The position numbers and the translations under genes were made by a program. DNA of 21,492 nucleotides from the NCBI GenBank assembly GCA_000444245.1, contig ATSW01015922.1:1-21492 (forward strand), written 5' to 3'. This DNA is from Botryllus schlosseri. Lineage: Eukaryota; Chordata; Ascidiacea; Stolidobranchia; Styelidae. This document shows positions 16,669-21,492 of this stretch, in pieces. Every line of letters starts with the position of its first letter. Position 1 is the first letter of the stretch. The notes under the pieces were generated by a model that was given only the letters and a program-made list of their open reading frames with translations, was not told where the DNA came from and made no database searches.

Positions 16669-16689
16669 CTGAAACGAAAAAAAACGTAC

Positions 16690-17066
16690 AGTCGCATGAA
16701 GCAGGCGCTTAGACAAGTATTGGATCAGTACGAATTCAGAGTCAGATAACAATTTATGGTATTTTTTGAGCTGGATTTGGATTTGGAATTGGAATTTCTG
16801 ATGATTCACACTTTCCGTAATATTTTTAAATAATATTTCAGTCATTACCATCACCAGGTATGGCCTTGTATTTGTACATGATACAAAATTAATTTTGGAC
16901 TACAGTGGGACAAGACAGTAAAACACTGTAGCATTTACTGACAACAAAATTATTCTATCCATACCAACAAAGAATTTGACATAGACAGTGCGAAAACTAC
17001 CCCATCAGGTTCTATGCATCATTGCCAGGCCCCCAAAATGGCCATGATATATCCTAAGATTTCGCG
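16690..17066. other. intron or upstream region, nothing firm
   Basis: AT-rich sequence upstream of the C-type lectin exon. I see no further exon, although the missing half of that domain should come next in the gene. GGCCCCCAAAATGGCC-like text near 17030 resembles the hAT-like terminus that follows at 17075. Confidence 0.45.
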
Positions 17067-17074
17067 TTCCTAAC

Positions 17075-17681
17075 CAGTGGTCCCCAAAGTGGCCGCTAGT
17101 TACAAATTGTGTGATTTTGGGGAGCTGAGAGTAAACGAGGGTGGTATAGAATACTGGACACAGTTTGGGAAAATCTGTAAAATATTAGGCTATATCTCCG
17201 TCAACGAAAATCGGATTTATGAATATGTGCTGATGTTAACGTGGTAGGGTATGATCGCAACAAATTTGGCACCCAAAGTGAGAAACAGATTTTTTGAATG
17301 AACATATAACATCCAGCCTGATCATTTTTATCTAGCAACTCATCTTGAATTTATTGTGCAATAGTGGGTATGTATACCACGGCAGAAAATGGATCCCTGC
17401 AAACAGTTTTAAGTCATCGTGCTTGACCTTACTACCGTCACTCCAATTTTTTATTTTTCCACAATCCTCAAACAAAACATCTCTAAACAGCTACATGTTT
17501 ATATCAGTTGGCTATTGGCAATTTGGCACTTGAAATGAGTTTGCACAGTAGGATTTTTCATCTCAAACGGCTATTCTGTCGATGTGGGTCCTGGAGTTTC
17601 ACCAGTAATGAAACGAAACTTTTTCACGATTTCCCACATTTCAAAAATACAAATTAGCTTATAAACCATTTTGTACCTTTA
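17075..17681. mobile_element. possible hAT-like element, left part, interrupted by the element at 17682
   Basis: CAGTGGTCCCCAAAGTGG at 17075 and the reverse complement CAGTGGTTCACAACCGGG ending at 18411 look like paired hAT (Charlie-like) termini. If so, about 605 bp lie here and 33 bp (18379-18411) lie beyond the inserted element. Flanking 8-mers do not match, so the pairing is not proven. There is no coding sequence. Confidence 0.45.
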
Positions 17682-18375
17682 GGGCGGAGATAATAAATAA
17701 AGTCAGCTGATCCAGGAGAATGCTAATCATGCGATTAAAAACTGATAATCGGGACGTATTTTAGGCAAAGATAATAAAGTCAGCTGATCCGGAAGAATGC
17801 TAATCGTGTGATTAGATACTGCTAATCGCGACGCATACAGTCGGAAAAGGTTACATGTGATGGTTAGTAGAGTATTCCCGAGTTTTCGATCAAGTGGCGT
17901 TATCTGCTGCACCATAATGCGAAAACGCGTTATAGGCTGTCAGTTGTCAATTTGTTGAATGAAACAGCAGCCTGCTGATAACGATAATACCACTGTAACA
18001 GGTAGAATTATCATCATCGTCAAATAAAAGTCGTGTCCAATGAGTACGGTACAGCTAAGAAACGGATTATAGAATATTGATATCGCTCTGCAATGGTGGG
18101 TACATAATTCGTTGCTTGTTTGGTGAAGCCATTATCTGGGAGACAATAGGCATGTTTATAATCGGAAATATTTGTGCGTAGGCATGGTACATATTGTACG
18201 CAGTTTTTATAGATAACTAGTTACCGTATCTATATTTTGTTCCGGTTTGTTAAATCATGAGATTAACACTAACTTTATGCGCGACGATCAACCGTTTTTA
18301 TTAATCTTGGGTTGATAAATCCTCACGAACGCCATAATCAACTTTACTGCAAATCTAACTTTATTATCTCCGCCC
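17682..18375. mobile_element. PIF/Harbinger-like MITE with TTA target duplication
   Basis: The ends are inverted: GGGCGGAGATAATAAA at 17682 and its reverse complement ending at 18375. TTA stands on both sides (17679-17681 and 18376-18378), the 3-bp target typical of PIF/Harbinger. Just inside the left end is a tandem pair of about 75-80 bp (17691 and 17769) built on AAGTCAGCTGATCC and GAATGCTAATC. No transposase is present, so it is non-autonomous. Confidence 0.72.
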
Positions 18376-18419
18376 TTAGAGATTTTGTAGACCCCCGGTT
18401 GTGAACCACTGGACCACTG

Positions 18420-18925
18420 ACACTTATTGTGCGCATGTCATGAGCACATATGTCAACTCATTTACAGTGAGGACGGTGAAGTGTTAAACGTATATCGCGC
18501 CGAAGCGGGGTGCGATGATTTGGAAGACAAATTGCCTTGTATGATTAGAGGGGCGCGCGCTACTTAGTTTGCGGTCCAGGGGGGAGTTGTGTAAAATAAG
18601 TTTAGGAAACACAGTTCTAAACGGAAGATATGAGTAAGCTCGTGTTGGCCAAGTTTATGTGCAAGTTCCAGTACGGTAACTGTCCGACAAAATTCATGAT
18701 TTTTCAATTCGTCCGCGATAATGAAACAGCATATTCCTGGCAACCTGACAGCCATCGAGCATGTCCATATTCAAGTCGAAACTGATTATACTAAAAGTCA
18801 GCGGTCAAGATATACGCATTTTTGTTATCTGCTCTTACTTTCAGTTCAGTTCACTGCACATGAGGACACCAGACAAATCTCTCATTTACATATTCCACCC
18901 AAAACGACTGCTTGATTTAAAGAGA
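18420..18925. other. unassigned, possibly repeat-derived
   Basis: GC content rises at 18490-18600 (GGGGCGCGCGC near 18550). GGGGGGAGTTGTG with AAATAAGTTTAGGAAACACA (about 18580-18613) resembles hAT subterminal sequence. A minus-strand frame (18755-18564) reads ELKNHEFCRTVTVLELAHKL but has no start, splice or family support. I make no gene call. Confidence 0.35.
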
Positions 18926-18929
18926 ACTC

Positions 18930-19035
18930 CAGGTCGTTTCGACTGTATCCTACCTTCTGATGTAATCGCTATCTTATAGTGTTTTGAAATTATGATATTA
19001 TCAATAAACTAAACACAAGTTCACCGAATAAAGAC
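18930..19035 (+). mobile_element. possible retroposon 3' end, copy 2
   Basis: GGTCGTTTCGACTGTATCCT, ATCGCTATCTTATAGTGTTT and an ATAAACTAAACACAAG tail parallel the segment at about 5809-5915. Same orientation and similar A-rich end. Family not identified. Confidence 0.45.
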
Positions 19036-19098
19036 AATAAAGAAAAGTCAAGTCAGACAGAAAGTACCGGTACCGGTACTGAAATTACACGCCCTATG

Positions 19099-19330
19099 GT
19101 GCTAAGAGGTAATTTATCAACGAAAACTGTAGTTTCAGTGGAAATGACCTATCTGGCATGTTGCGATCAGCCCGCAGAATCGTCACAAAGTGCAATGAAA
19201 TAGGGTATGGTCGAAAAAAATTACCTTCAATTGGTTCAGAGCTGGCATGGCATTCGTTGCGGCAGCACAAACGGTGCATATTTGAACTTACCATATCGTT
19301 CATGCTATGGCGTAATACCGTAATGGGGAG
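19099..19330. repeat. degenerate dispersed repeat (related to 13100-13335 and 16355-16395)
   Basis: GCTAAGAGGTAATTTATCAA matches GCTAAAAGGTCATTTATCAA at about 16361, and the following 100 bp match the repeat at 13160-13260. An inverted pair of ATATTTGAACT motifs (about 19278 and 19330) marks its right side. Confidence 0.45.
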
Positions 19331-19359
19331 TTCAAATATGCGCTTGTGCGCCGGATAAT

Positions 19360-19557
19360 CCAGTCCTTGCGAACTTAGCCCGGCGATATGCAGCAGACCC
19401 GCATTACACTGGCGCGCTGGTTTTGTCAGTCAGATTTGGCCCTTCGGCCCCTGGTCTAGATAAACCCCCAACACTGGAATAGTGGTGTCGACTTCGAATC
19501 CACAACCCGTTGGTGTTGTGGCTGTGGATTACGCCACTATGCGCTATCTCGCCACCC
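19360..19557 (-). mobile_element. tRNA-derived SINE
   Basis: Read on the minus strand from 19557, a 77-nt head has the look of a tRNA gene. An A-box-like TAGCGCATAGTGG lies at 19546-19534 and a B-box-like GGATTCGAAGTC at 19501-19490, with normal spacing between them. A non-tRNA body follows (TCTAGACCAGGGGCCG and beyond) to about 19360. Such heads carry the internal RNA polymerase III promoter of SINEs. It is not a functional tRNA gene, because a clean acceptor stem does not form and the body continues. The 3' limit and LINE partner are unknown. Confidence 0.65.
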
Positions 19558-19634
19558 TAATGAATTGATATCTTGGGAAATTATGGGTAGCAGGTTTATC
19601 GAACGCTTATATCAATGCTTGTAATCGCACACAA

Positions 19635-19953
19635 ATGGACTCGGTCGGAATGTTACTACGCCTGAAAAACAAACATGACTACCGGTACCATGTGTCATAC
19701 ACGAATACTTATACTCGATTCAGAATAACAGTCACTCAGATACCCAATGACTTTTTCATACCCGCTAAACATGTTCACTGCCATAATACAAGATCCTCGT
19801 CAAAGGGAAATATCTATTCACTCCCACCGAATAGCAACTTACCTAAGAGATCTATCGAATACTCGGGACCTATCATGTGGAATGCATGACCACGACATAT
19901 CCGTGAATTGTCATATAATCCTTTTAAAAAAAGACCTACTTGATTACCTCTAA
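19635..19953 (+). mobile_element. LINE ORF2 C-terminal remnant
   Basis: The frame from 19635 carries HNTRSSSKGNIYSLP followed by RSIEYSGPIMWNA, the pattern seen at the C-terminus of many non-LTR retrotransposon polyproteins (N-T-R, then S-x-x-Y-x-G-P/A-x-x-W-N). After MWNA the same frame has a stop, then PRHIRELSYNPFKK, so the piece is decayed. The end LLDYL appears in another frame near 19950. The reverse transcriptase and endonuclease are not in the window. The clade (CR1, L2 or Jockey-like) is not resolved. AT-rich 3' flank runs to about 20060. Confidence 0.7.
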
Positions 19954-20413
19954 ATCGTCATACTAACGTTGTTGCCATAACCTTGCCCAGACATTGCTTC
20001 ATGGTTTTGCTATTATCCACTTTCTGTATTTTGTTATTTTTATAATAACAACCATTCATTAGAGCCAGATTGACACTGCACTTATTTGATGCGGGTGTGG
20101 TCATACTGGTTGACCACAAAGGTTGTATCGATCATCCCCATCCCACACCAAATACAGTGCTCCATGTTGTCTGTGTCATTATTGTTGCCCTCTCTTTGTT
20201 TTGTATTTTGGTTGAATATAAAAGAAAGACTCTCTCTCTCTATTTTGCCCAGCCCTAATGACGATACTCTAATCGAGCATAAGTAGTAGTAGAAAACAGA
20301 AAACTTGCGAATGCGGCTTGCCGACATACATGACAATCTTTGGTCCTGTCCCGGATAGTCGTTGGTATTTCGTGAGCGCTGCAACCGGGGAAATTGCTCA
20401 CCAGTTTGGTTGT
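19954..20413. other. non-coding, nothing firm
   Basis: LINE 3' flank and unassigned sequence. A (CT)n run lies at 20230-20242. No gene, splice-bounded exon or RNA gene is visible. Confidence 0.45.
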
Positions 20414-20695
20414 TACAGCACCGTCATTGTCTCTCGCGAATAGGCACGCGCACCATGACATATCTAAAATGGACGAATGAAATCTGTCGTAGATCGGAAG
20501 TGCAAAACGCGGCACTTTAAGCCGCTCGGTTCAAAAGGACACTGCGCAAATGAACATGATGTGGTCTTAAATTGGAAAATCATTCTGTTCATACATTAGT
20601 TAAAAGATCTTCACAATTGGACCCATTGCACTTCATCAATCTTTGTGGTATTGAGATCACATCATTTTTCAGCCCTTTATAAAATTCCACCAAAG
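20414..20695 (-). repeat. dispersed repeat, copy B (partner at 1612-1925)
   Basis: Read on the minus strand, AATGATGTGATCTCAATACC, ACCACATCATG, TTAAAGTGCC and GAGACAATGACGGTG follow in the same order as in the plus-strand copy at 1612-1925. The minus-strand open frame overlapping it (20515-20255) is therefore repeat sequence and not a host exon. Confidence 0.65.
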
Positions 20696-21492
20696 CACGC
20701 TTTGCGGATTTTGCCGCCAGTCAGCATCGTTAGCTTTTCGAAAAACAAAGTAGCGAGAGGCGTAAAGCTTTTTGCTTTCAATTCCTTGTGTTTTGTGTTG
20801 AACTTATATCAAGCGAATATGCCATTTCAGCCCCTTGCTACATGGCTTAGCATATTGTATTTGAAGAATGACTGAACAATATTACCAATATGTGTGTTAA
20901 TCAGTAATACAGTATCCCATATTTGCTGAATCGTTTGGCATCCAAATATCGTGCAATACAGTTAACCTGAAGGTGGAGCTCATGCGCATTTTATGCGACC
21001 AGTGCAAATGACTACAATATAGCGCGGCTCCAAGTAAAGTTTTTTTAACGTGTGGTCTGCCTTTACGCATGACCATGAAACGAACAATTGATTTTCCGCA
21101 AAACTCAGACAAAGTCATTTCTCCGATTCATTTGGCCGAAAGCGCACGGAACCGAAGTGTAATTGTCGACTGCGTAAAAGTTTTCATTAACAAGATGAAA
21201 CGCGACAGGTAAACAAGTTTTTAGTAGGATAAACAGTAGAATAATTGGATTTTTCATACGTTTTTATCAATATTTTTATGATTATTCCTTCAGGCTTTCG
21301 CGGACAGCAGCCCGCGGGCCATAGTTTTCCCGCTTCTGAACCCATGGCAATGAGGCTGTAATAAGTATTGGGCAAAAGTGATGACTAGGGCAAGTTTTTG
21401 CAACTTTTCTTACAGCTTCCGGCAGCTATCTAAATACTCAGTAGTTATGTAGTATGGTGCTTCAAGCTGATTGAAGGAATCTTATATTGCAG
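20696..21492. other. right flank, no gene seen
   Basis: AT-rich sequence with a short GC-rich patch (CAGCCCGCGGGCC, about 21306-21320). Several 60-75 codon frames exist but none has domain, cysteine-spacing or splice support. The last bases (TATATTGCAG) look like a plus-strand splice acceptor, but no exon follows inside the window. Confidence 0.45.

Noticed and set aside
18564-18755. Minus-strand frame ELKNHEFCRTVTVLELAHKL, considered as an upstream exon
   Set aside because: No C-type lectin motif, no suitable phase-0 donor and no clear acceptor; the flanking text looks repeat-derived.
19481-19557. A genuine tRNA gene on the minus strand
   Set aside because: A and B boxes are present, but the acceptor ends do not pair cleanly and a SINE body follows, so it is called a SINE head.
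20255-20515. Minus-strand frame of 86 codons with many Cys (DCHVCRQAAF)
   Set aside because: It lies largely in the dispersed repeat shared with 1612-1925, and the cysteines do not fit CCP, C-type or EGF spacing.
21481-21492. Plus-strand splice acceptor at the window end
   Set aside because: It looks like an acceptor (TATATTGCAG) but nothing follows in the window, so it cannot be tested.

Overview
The window is from an animal nuclear genome: AT-rich introns, GT-AG splice sites, a non-LTR retrotransposon 3' end, a tRNA-derived SINE, hAT-type DNA transposon debris and short N runs typical of a draft assembly. An invertebrate, perhaps a deuterostome such as a tunicate, is my best guess, from the short introns (down to 53 nt) and the lectin/complement-like gene content. 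The species cannot be fixed from this sequence.

The dominant content is one large gene on the minus strand, spread over about 932-16668 in at least 15 exons. I assembled it by matching splice sites, reading phase and domain continuity. In transcription order (high to low coordinate) it encodes: the C-terminal half of a C-type lectin domain (16668-16502); four complement control protein (CCP/sushi) modules and the first half of a fifth (15244-11045, running into 10334); an R-type lectin (mannose-receptor cysteine-rich-like beta-trefoil) domain in two exons (10334-10082 and 8164-7786); and seven more CCP modules plus the start of another (8164-932). Nearly all junctions keep phase and give modules with Cys-Cys-Cys-Trp-Cys in the right order. 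The protein is probably secreted or an extracellular receptor involved in sugar or surface recognition. Both gene ends are missing: the first half of the C-type lectin domain and the signal peptide should lie beyond 21492, or upstream in an intron that I could not read. The 3' end lies left of 932.

A possible small exon of unknown identity sits at the extreme left edge (74-3, minus strand).

Introns and the 17-21.5 kb flank are full of decayed repeats. These are: a hAT-type MITE family rich in GACTCGAGTC (one complete copy with 8-bp target duplication at 4123-4587, and partial copies at 9672, 10393 and 14651); a long fold-back element (5158-5604); a TIR element with Ns (8495-9671) that appears inserted in a MITE copy; a GGTATGG-rich element (15481-16250); a PIF/Harbinger-like element with TTA target duplication (17682-18375); a tRNA-SINE (19360-19557); a LINE 3' end (19635-19953); a dispersed repeat pair (1612-1925 and 20414-20695); a minisatellite (13600-13830); and small hairpins.

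One reading-frame problem stands out: within the second R-type exon the frame changes by one base near 7965-7975. This could be an assembly error, a real allele lesion, or a 71-nt intron.
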